From: Sinomicrobium kalidii
Lineage (GTDB): Bacteria > Bacteroidota > Bacteroidia > Flavobacteriales > Flavobacteriaceae
Assembly (NCBI RefSeq): GCF_021183825.1
Contig: NZ_CP089211.1
Coordinates: 4,508,501 to 4,572,500 of the forward strand
DNA length: 64,000 bases
Direction of reading: 5' to 3'
Position 1 is the stretch's first letter. Every line of letters begins with the position of its first letter. Made by a program: the position numbers and the translations under genes. Positions 1-8,662 of the stretch are shown piece by piece. Below the pieces are notes generated by a model, which worked only from the letters and a program-made list of their open reading frames with translations, was not told the origin of the DNA and did no database searches.

Positions 1-798
1 CCCCCTGGAGCCCGAACTGCCAAACCCCTGGCTGCGGTGCTGGCTACGGCTCAGGGCTGCTATTTCGCCATTGCTTTTGCCCAGTGCGGGGTAATACCCG
101 CCCATGTCTACACTTACCAGGTTGTCTTTGTTGGCTTTCCTGAACTTTTCCTCACTGCCGTAAAACCACCAGGAAGTATTGAAAAAGAGCCTTCGGGGCT
201 GCCATGTGGAAAAGGATGTCAGCTGACCGGGATATGAATTGCTGTTTCCGGCAAGGTCAAAGGCTTCTACACTCAGCATGGCCGAAGTAGTATGATGACC
301 GTGAGTGGTTCCCGGGGTGCGGTGGTCAAAACGGTTGATGATCACATCCGGTCTGAACTTTCGGATGGCGCGTACCACATCGGCCAGTACACTGTCTTTG
401 TTCCATATGTTTAGGGTTTCGTCGGGGTGTTTTGAAAAGCCGAAGTCATTCGCCCTGGAAAATAATTGTTCCCCGCCGTCTATGCGCCTCGCCGAAAGCA
501 ATTCTTCGGTCCTGATGACCCCGAGGAGTTCCCGGAGTTCCGTACCGATGAGATTTTGCCCGCCATCACCCCGGGTGAGGGAGAGGTATGCGGTCCGGGC
601 GTGTACTTCATTGGAGAGGTACGAGATCATCCTGGTGTTTTCATCATCCGGATGGGCAGCCAGGTAGAGGGCAGTTCCCAGAAAATTGAGTTTTTGTACG
701 GCATGATATATTTCGGAGGAAGAATATGTTTTCGGCTGTTGCGGATATAGGGTCAGGGAGGTTAAAACAAATAGCAAGAGGAGGGTAATTTTACGCAT
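1..798 (-). CDS. PIG-L (LmbE-like) family deacetylase, secreted; C-terminus beyond window
   Basis: The minus-strand reading frame starts with ATG at 798 and runs without a stop to the left edge, giving the first 266 residues. It opens with a hydrophobic signal peptide (MRKITLLLLFVLTSLTLYPQ). The PIG-L zinc site is visible: AHPDDE near residue 50 and the downstream THGHH motif near residue 170. PIG-L enzymes are zinc-dependent hydrolases that remove N-acetyl groups from sugars or related amides. The exported Bacteroidota versions are usually much longer (about 800 residues), so most of the C-terminal part should lie outside the window. A -7-like box sits at 876-883. The family call is strong; the substrate is unknown. 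Confidence 0.88.
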   Translation of the reverse strand, partial: MRKITLLLLFVLTSLTLYPQQPKTYSSSEIYHAVQKLNFLGTALYLAAHPDDENTRMISYLSNEVHARTAYLSLTRGDGGQNLIGTELRELLGVIRTEELLSARRIDGGEQLFSRANDFGFSKHPDETLNIWNKDSVLADVVRAIRKFRPDVIINRFDHRTPGTTHGHHTTSAMLSVEAFDLAGNSNSYPGQLTSFSTWQPRRLFFNTSWWFYGSEEKFRKANKDNLVSVDMGGYYPALGKSNGEIAALSRSQHRSQGFGSSGSRG

Positions 799-875
799 TT
801 CAGTTAGTTTTAAATTCCGGTTTCGCGTTGCGGAAAGACTGTTTCCGATAATTGCCACAATATATAACTGTCTTT

Positions 876-883
876 CAAATATA
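876..883 (-). promoter_or_regulatory. Putative Bacteroidota -7 box for the PIG-L gene
   Basis: On the minus strand this reads TATATTTG, an exact match to the Bacteroidota -7 consensus TAnnTTTG, 78 bases upstream of the PIG-L start. No -33 TTG was found at the usual spacing. Confidence 0.4.
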
Positions 884-929
884 GAAATAATAGCAATTAT
901 GCTATGGTGTTTAGGCTTTCTTTAACTAT

Positions 930-1466
930 TTAAAGGCTTTCACTGCCGTCATCATCCTTGTTGCTGTTTACCACTTTTACTCCTTTTTGCAACATGAGGT
1001 TATTAGGATAAGTAATGAGTTCATCCTCATCTGTTCGGAGCAGCAGGTGAAAAGCTTTTATGTCTTCTATTGTGGCTTCCGTAGGAAAATCTTTGTCCTG
1101 TATCTGTATTCTGTCGCCTATTTTATACGGAAATGTAAAAAACAGGATGATCCCCGCCGTAATATTGCTCAGGATGGACCACTGGGCGAACAGTGCCACA
1201 CCGATAACGGCAAATACCGAAGACAATAACAGCCCGAGGTCTTTAAAATTTACATTCCAGATAATATTAATAGTGATTATACCGATAGAAAAAATGGCAA
1301 AATTGGCATACCTCAGGATCAGGGACGTCCGTGCCTCGTTATAGTTGCTTATTTTACCCACTTTACGAATAATCTTGAACAGGATAAACTTTAAAAGTAA
1401 AAGCAGTACAACAGCAATGGTGCTGTATAATAGCTGATCCTTGTATAAGGACAAAAAGTTGTTCAT
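930..1466 (-). CDS. Small MscS-family mechanosensitive channel
   Basis: A protein of 178 residues from the internal ATG at 1466, which is followed directly by the hydrophobic N-terminus. The frame extends 20 residues further upstream, but that stretch looks non-coding. There are about three membrane segments (near residues 12-32, 50-70 and 78-110). The last carries the MscS pore-helix pattern (GVALFAQWSILSNITAG), followed by a beta domain with PYKIGDRIQI. It lacks the long C-terminal alpha/beta cage of E. coli MscS, so it is a minimal version. Such channels release solutes from the cytoplasm on osmotic downshock. It is the last gene of the minus-strand run that includes maf. Confidence 0.85.
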   Translation of the reverse strand: MNNFLSLYKDQLLYSTIAVVLLLLLKFILFKIIRKVGKISNYNEARTSLILRYANFAIFSIGIITINIIWNVNFKDLGLLLSSVFAVIGVALFAQWSILSNITAGIILFFTFPYKIGDRIQIQDKDFPTEATIEDIKAFHLLLRTDEDELITYPNNLMLQKGVKVVNSNKDDDGSESL

Positions 1467-1544
1467 TGTTATCGGATTATTGTTTCGTAGGGTAAAGATA
1501 CGCGATGCCGTTATTCCGCAACGCAATTATGTGATCATTTCTTT

Positions 1545-2141
1545 TCAGTCCGTGGCTTCCACAATACTTTTCAGGGTATTATACATCAGGTGTACGGGGA
1601 GGCCGACCACATTGAAATACGAACCTTCTATCTTGCGGATACCTATCAGGCCTATCCACTCCTGTATTCCATATGCTCCCGCTTTATCGAAAGGTTTAAA
1701 CTGATCGATGTAATAATTTATCTCTTCATCGGTTAAGGTGTTAAAAAAAACTTTGGTTGTGGCGTTGACGGTTTTTTGAAGGGAGGGCGTAGTGAAACAG
1801 ATGGAAGTAATAACTTCGTGACAGTCACCGGAGAGTGCCTTGACCATCTCAAAAGCGTCGTCCCTGCTTTTCGGTTTTCCGAGCGCTTTCTGGTTGTGCC
1901 ATACAATGGTATCGGAAGTTATCAGGATGTCCTTTTCCCGGAGATCGTCCTTCAGGGGCAGTGCCTTGAGTTGTGCGAGGTAATCCGGGATTTCGCTTTT
2001 CCACAACCTTTCCGGATATATTTCCTCCACGCTTTTCAGCCGTATTTCAAAATCGATCCCCAGGTCACGGAAGAACTGGTGCCTTCTCGGAGAACCGGAA
2101 GCGAGGATAACATGGTAATTTTTCAATGTTTTCTGAAGCAT
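1545..2141 (-). CDS. maf: Maf-family nucleoside triphosphate pyrophosphatase
   Basis: A 198-residue protein, the normal Maf length. The N-terminal signature LASGSPRRHQ is at residues 13-22 and the catalytic-region SDT is at 76-78, followed by GKPKSRDDA. A C-terminal DKAGAYGIQEWIG segment is typical of the family. Maf proteins hydrolyse non-canonical or modified nucleoside triphosphates to monophosphates and are also linked to septum formation. The start lies only 9 bases after the stop of the DUF5009 gene, so the two are probably co-transcribed. Confidence 0.93.
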   Translation of the reverse strand: MLQKTLKNYHVILASGSPRRHQFFRDLGIDFEIRLKSVEEIYPERLWKSEIPDYLAQLKALPLKDDLREKDILITSDTIVWHNQKALGKPKSRDDAFEMVKALSGDCHEVITSICFTTPSLQKTVNATTKVFFNTLTDEEINYYIDQFKPFDKAGAYGIQEWIGLIGIRKIEGSYFNVVGLPVHLMYNTLKSIVEATD

Positions 2142-2150
2142 AGCCGCTTT

Positions 2151-3248
2151 TTATATTTTAATGATCTTTCCTTTTCGATATAACCCGTATGCAAACAGCC
2201 AGATAAAGAAAGTAAAGCACAGGGCAAACATAAGGCTGCCGAAATAATTGTCAAAAACGGGCTGAAAAATGTGCTGGTATGACCAGCCCAGCAGGGAAGT
2301 GTCTCCGATTTTAAAGACGTAGATAAATATTTTCACCAAAAGTACGGACAATATATAACTTACCAATGGATTTTGCCCAAAAACACGGAACACCAGGGTC
2401 CACTGGTTTTGTTTTTGTATATCGATCGCCCAGATGAGTAATGCCCATACCACGGTAATGATACCCGAAGTATAGAGTACGTAAGCCCCCGTCCAGAGGG
2501 GTTTGTTTATCGGGTAAACGATATTCCATAGTTGCCCGGCAAATATCAGGACCACGGCGAGGATGGCCAGCTTTTTTGTCTGCGGGAGGTCGGGGATACC
2601 GTTTTTCAGGGTTCGTTTGCCTATGATATATCCGAGGATCACCTGTCCCGCACTGGATAATGTGCCCAGCAATCCTTCCGGATCAAAAGGGATACCGAAA
2701 CCACCGTAAAGATGTCCCTCTCCGAACAGGGCCTTGTCCAGTACATTGCTGAAATTTCCCTCCAGGGAGTACGGAGCGTCCCCGCCCAAAAAATACAGGA
2801 GGGCCCAATGCCCCAGTAAAAGTACGGCAAATACAACAATGAGCTGCCTGGTTTTTTGCAGCAGTATTATGCATATTCCGGCTACCAGAAAGGCCAGGGC
2901 AATTCGTTGCAGCACCCCGAAGATACGCAGGTCGGCAATATTCGTTCTGTAGAAAGGGAACCAGTTGAGCAGTAATCCTATAAGGAATATCAGGGCAGCC
3001 CTTTTTAACAGTTTGAGCAGGATGGGCGTTTTGTTGGCCGGGTTCATTTTTCTGAAGGAAATGCTCATGGAAAGCCCCACTACAAAAAGAAAACTGGGAA
3101 ACACGAGATCTGTGGGCGTACACCCGCTCCAGGCCGCGTGCCGTAATGGGGCATATACGTAGTTCCACGAACCGGGAGTGTTGACCACAATCATCAGGAA
3201 GATGGTAAGTCCGCGCAATACATCCACGGACAGAATTCTGTTTTTCAT
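2151..3248 (-). CDS. DUF5009 / HGSNAT-like membrane acyltransferase (copy 1)
   Basis: A 365-residue polytopic membrane protein with roughly ten hydrophobic segments. I chose ATG 3248 because the recognisable N-terminus (MKNRILSVDVLRGLTIFLMI) starts there; the frame could begin 9 residues earlier. It carries the family motif H-A-x-W-x-G followed by DLVFPSF, with His37 matching the histidine that carries the acetyl group in human heparan-alpha-glucosaminide N-acetyltransferase (family knowledge). The likely role is moving an acetyl group from cytoplasmic acetyl-CoA to a sugar on the outer face of the inner membrane; the acceptor is unknown. A paralogue lies at 22177-23322. Confidence 0.85.
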   Translation of the reverse strand: MKNRILSVDVLRGLTIFLMIVVNTPGSWNYVYAPLRHAAWSGCTPTDLVFPSFLFVVGLSMSISFRKMNPANKTPILLKLLKRAALIFLIGLLLNWFPFYRTNIADLRIFGVLQRIALAFLVAGICIILLQKTRQLIVVFAVLLLGHWALLYFLGGDAPYSLEGNFSNVLDKALFGEGHLYGGFGIPFDPEGLLGTLSSAGQVILGYIIGKRTLKNGIPDLPQTKKLAILAVVLIFAGQLWNIVYPINKPLWTGAYVLYTSGIITVVWALLIWAIDIQKQNQWTLVFRVFGQNPLVSYILSVLLVKIFIYVFKIGDTSLLGWSYQHIFQPVFDNYFGSLMFALCFTFFIWLFAYGLYRKGKIIKI

Positions 3249-3413
3249 GGTTGGTTGATTTATTAAAAGGGGCAATTTAATAATTATAATTCACAGTCTC
3301 CCGTCGATTTTTGGGCAGGAGCGTAAATCTAACAATCCACATATTGGTTATAATCATGTTTTTTGTCCGTCGGAGGAATTTGAGTAAGTTCCTGAAAAGT
3401 TATTGTTTACTTA

Positions 3414-3938
3414 TTAGTCGTACTTAGCCTCGAAACTGTTGCTCCATTTCCCCTGAACTTTAAGTACCTGTTCAATAACATCCCTTACACATCCTTTTCC
3501 GCCGTTTTTGTGAGAGATATACCTGGATACTTCTTTGATCTCCGGTGCGGCGTCCTGGGGGCATGCGGGAAGTCCCACCATTTGCATGGGAGGGAGGTCC
3601 GGCAGGTCATCGCCCATGTAGAGTACATTTTCCGGTTTTATGCCGTAAATGTCGAAATATTCGTTCAGTGCATCCGTTTTGTGCTGGGCACCGAGGTAGA
3701 TATCCGTAACACCCAGGCCCCGCATACGTTCCCTGACCCCTTCGTTGGTACCACCTGAAATGATGCAGATGTTGTATCCCTTTTCTATCGCCGTTTTTAT
3801 GGCATAACCGTCCTTGAGGTTCATGTTGCGGAGCATCTGTCCGTCTGTGGTAATAACGATGGTACCATCGGTGAGTACGCCGTCTACGTCAAAGACAAAA
3901 GTGGTAATGTCTTCCAGGTATTCTTTGTAATTTTTCAT
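3414..3938 (-). CDS. kdsC: KdsC-type HAD phosphatase (3-deoxy-D-manno-octulosonate 8-phosphate phosphatase)
   Basis: 174 residues, the usual KdsC size, with no cap domain. HAD motif I is FDVDGVLTDG with Asp17 as nucleophile and Asp19 as general acid; motif II is ISGG near residue 60; the lysine is in AQHKTDAL; motif IV is GDDLPDLP. In the Kdo pathway this enzyme removes phosphate from Kdo-8-P to give Kdo for lipid A core assembly. Related C0-type HAD phosphatases share the fold, so the substrate is likely but unproven. It lies downstream of the DUF2520 gene with a 95-base gap that contains a -7-like box. Confidence 0.87.
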   Translation of the reverse strand: MKNYKEYLEDITTFVFDVDGVLTDGTIVITTDGQMLRNMNLKDGYAIKTAIEKGYNICIISGGTNEGVRERMRGLGVTDIYLGAQHKTDALNEYFDIYGIKPENVLYMGDDLPDLPPMQMVGLPACPQDAAPEIKEVSRYISHKNGGKGCVRDVIEQVLKVQGKWSNSFEAKYD

Positions 3939-3970
3939 ATACGGAATCTGTTTCTGGGTTTTAAAAGGGA

Positions 3971-3978
3971 CAAAGGTA
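3971..3978 (-). promoter_or_regulatory. Putative -7 box for kdsC
   Basis: The minus strand reads TACCTTTG here, an exact TAnnTTTG match 33 bases upstream of the kdsC start. No clear -33 element was seen. Confidence 0.4.
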
Positions 3979-4033
3979 CAAAGTTTCCTACTTACCCGGC
4001 GTAATGGCTGTTTTGATGTCGGTTTTTTGTGTG

Positions 4034-4777
4034 CTACGACTTTTCCCTGATGGATTTGGTCAGTAATTTGTAAATCTCTTTTTGCAGACTGTCCTCGTTT
4101 AACCGGGCGAGATGTTTTTGAATGGTGGTCTGATCATTACGTTTGGCGGGCCCGGTCTGTGCGTCTTCCGGGGACATGGTTTTGATCTTTCGCGCTGTTT
4201 CTGCTATGAGCGGCTTCAGCAGGTCGAAAGGGAGTTCGTGTTCCCGGCAGATCGCATTTCCTATGGCATAAAGGTGATTCACAAAATTGTTTACAAACAC
4301 CGCAGCGAGATGAAGCGACCGCCGTTGTTCGGAATTTACCGGGTATACCTGCCGTGAAATGTTGTTTGCCATGTTTGTGAGGAGAACCGCATCCTCTTCT
4401 TTTTCGGCTTCAATACACAGGGGAATCTCAGAAAAGTCCACTTCCCGGTTTTCGGAGAATGTTTGAAGTGGGTAAAAAACCCCGCTCCGGTTTTCCGGAC
4501 TCAACTCGTCCAGGGCCACGCTTCCCGAAGTATGTGCTACCAACCGCCCTTTAAACGGAAGATTCCGGGAAACTTCACCTATAGCATCATCGGAAACAGC
4601 AATAAGGTACAGATCGGCAGGGAGGAGGTTGTTGTAATTATCGGTGGCCGGGATGCCTTCTAAAGAAATTCCTTTGCGGTTAAACAGTTGTATAACATTG
4701 GTTTTGTTATTCGAATTGAAAGCCTTGATCAGATGTGTGGCCACATTCCCGGAACCTATGATAACTACGTTGGTCAT
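4034..4777 (-). CDS. Rossmann-like / DUF2520 domain protein
   Basis: 247 residues. The N-terminus is a nucleotide-binding Rossmann fold (VVIIGSGNVATHL, with GSGNVA at about residues 8-13). The C-terminal half is the all-helical DUF2520 domain (RRSLHLAAVFVNNFVNHLYAIG). The architecture resembles NADP-dependent oxidoreductases of the F420/ProC type; the physiological substrate is not known to me. It is the first gene of the leftward housekeeping run and diverges from ccsBA across about 217 bases that hold a -7 box for each direction. Confidence 0.87.
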   Translation of the reverse strand: MTNVVIIGSGNVATHLIKAFNSNNKTNVIQLFNRKGISLEGIPATDNYNNLLPADLYLIAVSDDAIGEVSRNLPFKGRLVAHTSGSVALDELSPENRSGVFYPLQTFSENREVDFSEIPLCIEAEKEEDAVLLTNMANNISRQVYPVNSEQRRSLHLAAVFVNNFVNHLYAIGNAICREHELPFDLLKPLIAETARKIKTMSPEDAQTGPAKRNDQTTIQKHLARLNEDSLQKEIYKLLTKSIREKS

Positions 4778-4789
4778 ACGGCAAAATTA

Positions 4790-4797
4790 CAAAGATA
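4790..4797 (-). promoter_or_regulatory. Putative -7 box for the DUF2520 gene
   Basis: The minus strand reads TATCTTTG, an exact TAnnTTTG match 13 bases upstream of the start codon at 4777. That implies a very short 5' leader. Confidence 0.4.
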
Positions 4798-4943
4798 TTA
4801 TAGATTTCAGATATAAGAGATGAGAAGTAAGATGCAATAGGATTACGGCAGGTTATTTATTTAATTTACAATATTAAGAACATATTAACATTCCCTTATA
4901 TTTCTTTCCTTTCTTCATACCGTGAAAAGTCATAAAAACACCC

Positions 4944-4951
4944 TATTTTTG
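4944..4951 (+). promoter_or_regulatory. Putative -7 box for ccsBA
   Basis: TATTTTTG matches TAnnTTTG exactly, 44 bases upstream of the ATG at 4995. No TTG was found 17-23 bases further upstream. Confidence 0.45.
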
Positions 4952-4994
4952 CACGCAGAATACAATAGTGCAGCCTGCACATAAATACATTGTA

Positions 4995-7900
4995 ATGACT
5001 AACTTCCTCAAGAATACGATCTTTTCCACACGATTAATGGCTGTTTTGTTTTTGGTATTTGCCACCGCCCTGGCTTTCGGGACCTTTATTGAAAGCTGGT
5101 ACAGTACAACCACGGCGAGAATATGGGTGTATAATGCCTGGTGGTTCGAGGCTATTATGGTGTTTTTTGTTGTTAACTTCTGCGGAAATATTGTACGTTA
5201 CCAACTGCACAAAAGAGAAAAATGGGCGGTATTACTGCTGCACCTCTCGTTTATCTTTATTATCCTCGGGGCTTTTGTTACGCGTTATATAAGTTACGAA
5301 GGGGTAATGCCCATCCGGGAAGGGGAAACGTCCAACACCTTTCTGTCCGACAAAACATACCTCACCGCTTTCATAGACGGGGAAATCAACGGGCAGCCCA
5401 TGCGAAAGTCCATGCAGGAGGGCATCCTGGTATCGCCGGAAGGGATTCAGTCCAGATTACCGTGGGAATCCGACTATAACGGGCAGCCGTTCACAATAGC
5501 GCACGCAGGCTATATAGAAGGCGCAGAGAAAGCGCTGGTCCCTGATGAAAACGGTGAAGAATACCTCCAGGTCGTGGAGGCCGGGGGAGGTACGCGCCAC
5601 GATCATTATATCAAAAGCGGGGAAGTGACGAGTATTCACAATGTACTCTTTGCCCTGAACAAACCTACCGAAGGAGCGATAAATATCAACACAAAAGACA
5701 GTGCTTATACGATAAGCACCCCTTTTGAAGGCACTTTTATGCGTATGGCAGACCAGCACCGGGACACTGTTGTAAAAGACAGCGTACAGCCCTTGCAGTT
5801 ACGCTCATTGTATAATGTGGCCAATATGCGGTTTGTATTTCCGGAACCGGTGGTAAAAGGAAAATATGAGGTTACGCAGGCCGAAGACCCGGAAAAGGCG
5901 TCACAGGATGCCCTTATTGTAGATGTTTCTACCCGGGGGGAAACCAAACGCGTAAAAATATTGGGAGGCAAAGGGATGGCCAATGCCCCGGTGAAAGTGA
6001 AGCTGGGCGGACTGGATTTTCACCTTTCCTTCGGATCTAAAGAAATAGAATTGCCGTTCAGTATAAAACTCAACGATTTTATTGCAGAAAAATATCCCGG
6101 TACGGAAAACGGATATTCTTCTTTTATGAGCAGGGTCACCGTTAATGACGACCGGTCTTTTGATTACGACATTTACATGAACCATATCCTGGATCACAAG
6201 GGCTACCGTTTCTTCCAGGCCCGCTTCGACCCCGATGAAAAAGGGACGGTACTCTCGGTAAACCACGATTTCTACGGCACATGGATCACGTATATCGGTT
6301 ACTTTCTGCTCTATACAGGATTGCTGGGCATTATGTTCTACGGCAAGACAAGATTTAAAAACCTGGGACAAATGCTGAAAAAGGTAAAAGCGGAAAAGGC
6401 AAAACTGGCAACGGCAATGCTGCTCTTTTTCAGCCTGACCGCTTTTGCGCAAATGGACCAGTACAACGAAACCGACAGTACTCATGTACACCGGGAAGAA
6501 CACACGCATACGAATGCACTGCCTTCCAAAGCACAAATAGATTCTGTTATTGAGGCCACTTCGGTAAGCCCCGAACATGCCGATAAATTCGGGAAACTTG
6601 TCATCCAGGACGACGGGGGCCGGATGAAACCCGTCAATACTTTTGCCTCTGAACTGCTTCGAAAGATCAGCAAAAAAGGCACCTACAACGATCTGGATGC
6701 CGACCAGGTCTTTCTCTCCATGCTGCAAAACCCTGCAGCTTGGTACAATGCAGAGCTCATCTATATGAAAAAGGCCAATGACAGCCTGCACAAGGTCATT
6801 GGTGTGAAAAAAGGGAAGGAATATGTCCGTGCCATTGATTTTTTTGACGAACAGGGCAATTACAAACTGGCCCCGTATCTGCAGGAGGCCTATGCTACAA
6901 ACATCCCCGACAAGTTCCAGAAGGAATTCAAGGAGGCCGATCAGCGCCTGGCATTGCTCAACAGGGCATTGGGCGGGGAGATCCTCAAAATATTCCCGCT
7001 GCCTGACGATGAAAACCACAAATGGATATCTGCCGTGGACTACAGGACCCGGCAATATCCTATCAAGGATTCGCTTTATGCCAATTTTATCGATAAATCG
7101 GTAAGCCTGTACCTGATGTCACTCCGGCAGGCCATAAAAACCAATGATTATACTGAAGCCGACAACATATTAAAAGCTTTTGATAAAAATCAGGAGAACT
7201 TCGGAGCGGAGGTCTTGCCATCGGATCAAAAGGTCGAAATAGAAGTACTCTACAATAAGGTGAATATTTTCCAGAAGCTGTTGATGTGGTACATGATGGT
7301 AGGGTTGGTGATGTTCATTTTCATTGTTCTCCGTATTTTCTACGACAATAAGACCCTGAAAACGTTAGTCCTCATCGGTAAGATAGGTATCGTCCTGCTT
7401 TTTGTACTGCATACTGTCGGCCTGATTGCCCGTTCCTATATTTCCGGACATGCCCCCTGGAGCGATGCTTACGAAAGTATGATCTACGTGGCGTGGGCCA
7501 CTATGCTCTTCGGGCTTATATTCGGCAGGAAATCCGATCTGACTGCGGCTTCTACGGCTTTTGTGACTTCCATCATATTATGGGGCGCGCACATGAACTG
7601 GCTGGACCCTGCCATTGCCAACCTGCAACCCGTATTGAACAGTTACTGGCTCATGATACACGTATCTATTATTGTGGGAAGCTACGGACCCTTTACTCTT
7701 GGATTGATTCTTGGGGTGGTAGCGTTATTACTGATAATTCTTACTAATGAGAAAAACAAGGCGAAAATGGCGCTCCATATCCGGGAGATCACCATTATTA
7801 ATGAAATGGCACTGACAGTTGGGCTTATAATGCTTACCATAGGAAACTTCCTCGGGGGACAATGGGCCAATGAAAGCTGGGGCCGTTACTGGGGCTGGGA

Positions 7901-8222
7901 CCCAAAAGAGACCTGGGCACTTATTAGTATCATGGTGTACGCCTTTGTGGTGCATATGCGCCTCGTTCCCGGCCTGCGGGGAAGGTTTGCTTTTAACTTT
8001 GCCAGTATTGTGGCCTACGCCAGTATTATGATGACCTATTTCGGTGTAAACTTTTACCTCGTTGGCCTGCACAGTTACGCCAGCGGTGATAAGGTGATTA
8101 CACCCAACTTTGTGTACTATTCTGTGGCTGTAGTCGCCTTGCTCGGCGCCGTAGCTTATTGGAGGTACAGGATACACTACAAGGACAGTAACGGCAGTAA
8201 CGGAAAGAAAATCCCGGCATAA
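4995..8222 (+). CDS. ccsBA: Cytochrome c maturation fusion protein CcsBA (ResB-CcsA)
   Basis: About 1075 residues from ATG 4995; a GTG 27 bases earlier is possible but lacks support. The first ~460 residues are ResB/CcsB-like: membrane segments near the start (with TFIESWYS), a long periplasmic domain, then another segment near 6290-6350. A Bacteroidota-type periplasmic insert follows. The last ~330 residues are CcsA/CcmC-like with several membrane helices. The tryptophan-rich WWD heme-handling motif is at about residues 954-975 (WGRYWGWDPKETWAL). Conserved histidines lie in HTVGLIARSY, MIHVSIIVGSYGPF and GLHSYASGD. The protein exports heme and attaches it to CXXCH apocytochromes (System II). 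One possible client is the mono-heme protein at 53418-53768. Confidence 0.95.
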   Translation: MTNFLKNTIFSTRLMAVLFLVFATALAFGTFIESWYSTTTARIWVYNAWWFEAIMVFFVVNFCGNIVRYQLHKREKWAVLLLHLSFIFIILGAFVTRYISYEGVMPIREGETSNTFLSDKTYLTAFIDGEINGQPMRKSMQEGILVSPEGIQSRLPWESDYNGQPFTIAHAGYIEGAEKALVPDENGEEYLQVVEAGGGTRHDHYIKSGEVTSIHNVLFALNKPTEGAININTKDSAYTISTPFEGTFMRMADQHRDTVVKDSVQPLQLRSLYNVANMRFVFPEPVVKGKYEVTQAEDPEKASQDALIVDVSTRGETKRVKILGGKGMANAPVKVKLGGLDFHLSFGSKEIELPFSIKLNDFIAEKYPGTENGYSSFMSRVTVNDDRSFDYDIYMNHILDHKGYRFFQARFDPDEKGTVLSVNHDFYGTWITYIGYFLLYTGLLGIMFYGKTRFKNLGQMLKKVKAEKAKLATAMLLFFSLTAFAQMDQYNETDSTHVHREEHTHTNALPSKAQIDSVIEATSVSPEHADKFGKLVIQDDGGRMKPVNTFASELLRKISKKGTYNDLDADQVFLSMLQNPAAWYNAELIYMKKANDSLHKVIGVKKGKEYVRAIDFFDEQGNYKLAPYLQEAYATNIPDKFQKEFKEADQRLALLNRALGGEILKIFPLPDDENHKWISAVDYRTRQYPIKDSLYANFIDKSVSLYLMSLRQAIKTNDYTEADNILKAFDKNQENFGAEVLPSDQKVEIEVLYNKVNIFQKLLMWYMMVGLVMFIFIVLRIFYDNKTLKTLVLIGKIGIVLLFVLHTVGLIARSYISGHAPWSDAYESMIYVAWATMLFGLIFGRKSDLTAASTAFVTSIILWGAHMNWLDPAIANLQPVLNSYWLMIHVSIIVGSYGPFTLGLILGVVALLLIILTNEKNKAKMALHIREITIINEMALTVGLIMLTIGNFLGGQWANESWGRYWGWDPKETWALISIMVYAFVVHMRLVPGLRGRFAFNFASIVAYASIMMTYFGVNFYLVGLHSYASGDKVITPNFVYYSVAVVALLGAVAYWRYRIHYKDSNGSNGKKIPA

Positions 8223-8662
8223 TCATAGTCCCGATAATGTCTGGATTTTATTGGTCTCAGTTTATGATCTAACCCCCTGCCGATGGTTATCGGGATTATT
8301 GCAACGCCTTTGGTTTCTATAAATCTCGGCCACGACTACACGGATATATCAATGGTCGTTTAAAGATTATTCGTGTATTGGTGGCCAAACAAACTTTCAG
8401 TCTGCTACGCACTTCCGGTTTGGTTTGCAGTAAAAACCTGGTAAGTACGGCGAGGGCGTGATTCCCGGTTGCCTTTCCTTGTTGATTTTGCTCCGCAGGT
8501 GGCAGCATATACCAAATAAAGACCGAATATTGACTTTTATATCTGTTGGATTCTATAACAAAATTGTGGATATATTCTTCTTCTTATATTTAAGAATCAA
8601 AAAATTGTATATTTATTGTCATTGTCTATAAAAGAGTTTTAAATTAATCTATCAATTATCAT
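8223..8662. other. 440-base gap without a gene
   Basis: No credible coding frame. It holds a 9-base inverted repeat (TCCCGATAA at 8229-8237 and its complement at 8287-8295) and a longer imperfect inverted repeat at 8328-8386, listed separately. The last ~120 bases are AT-rich and probably contain the promoter of the 8663 gene, but no exact TAnnTTTG box was found. Confidence 0.6.
8328..8386. repeat. Imperfect inverted repeat, 15-base arms
   Basis: GGCCACGACTACACG (8328-8342) pairs with CGTGTATTGGTGGCC (8372-8386) at 13 of 15 positions, with a 29-base spacer. It resembles dispersed intergenic palindromes that I recall from many bacterial genomes; function unknown. Confidence 0.6.

Noticed and set aside
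5901..7055. Long open frame (384 codons) on the minus strand inside ccsBA
   Set aside because: It is antisense to a clear CcsBA coding region, has no recognisable motif, and its cysteine- and phenylalanine-rich composition looks like a frame shadow.
8229..8295. Inverted repeat TCCCGATAA/TTATCGGGA as the ccsBA terminator
   Set aside because: The 49-base loop is too large and there is no following T-run, so it was not listed as a terminator.
8317..8508. Possible 63-residue protein on the minus strand behind ccsBA
   Set aside because: It spans the 8328-8386 inverted repeat and has no signal, domain or context supporting translation.
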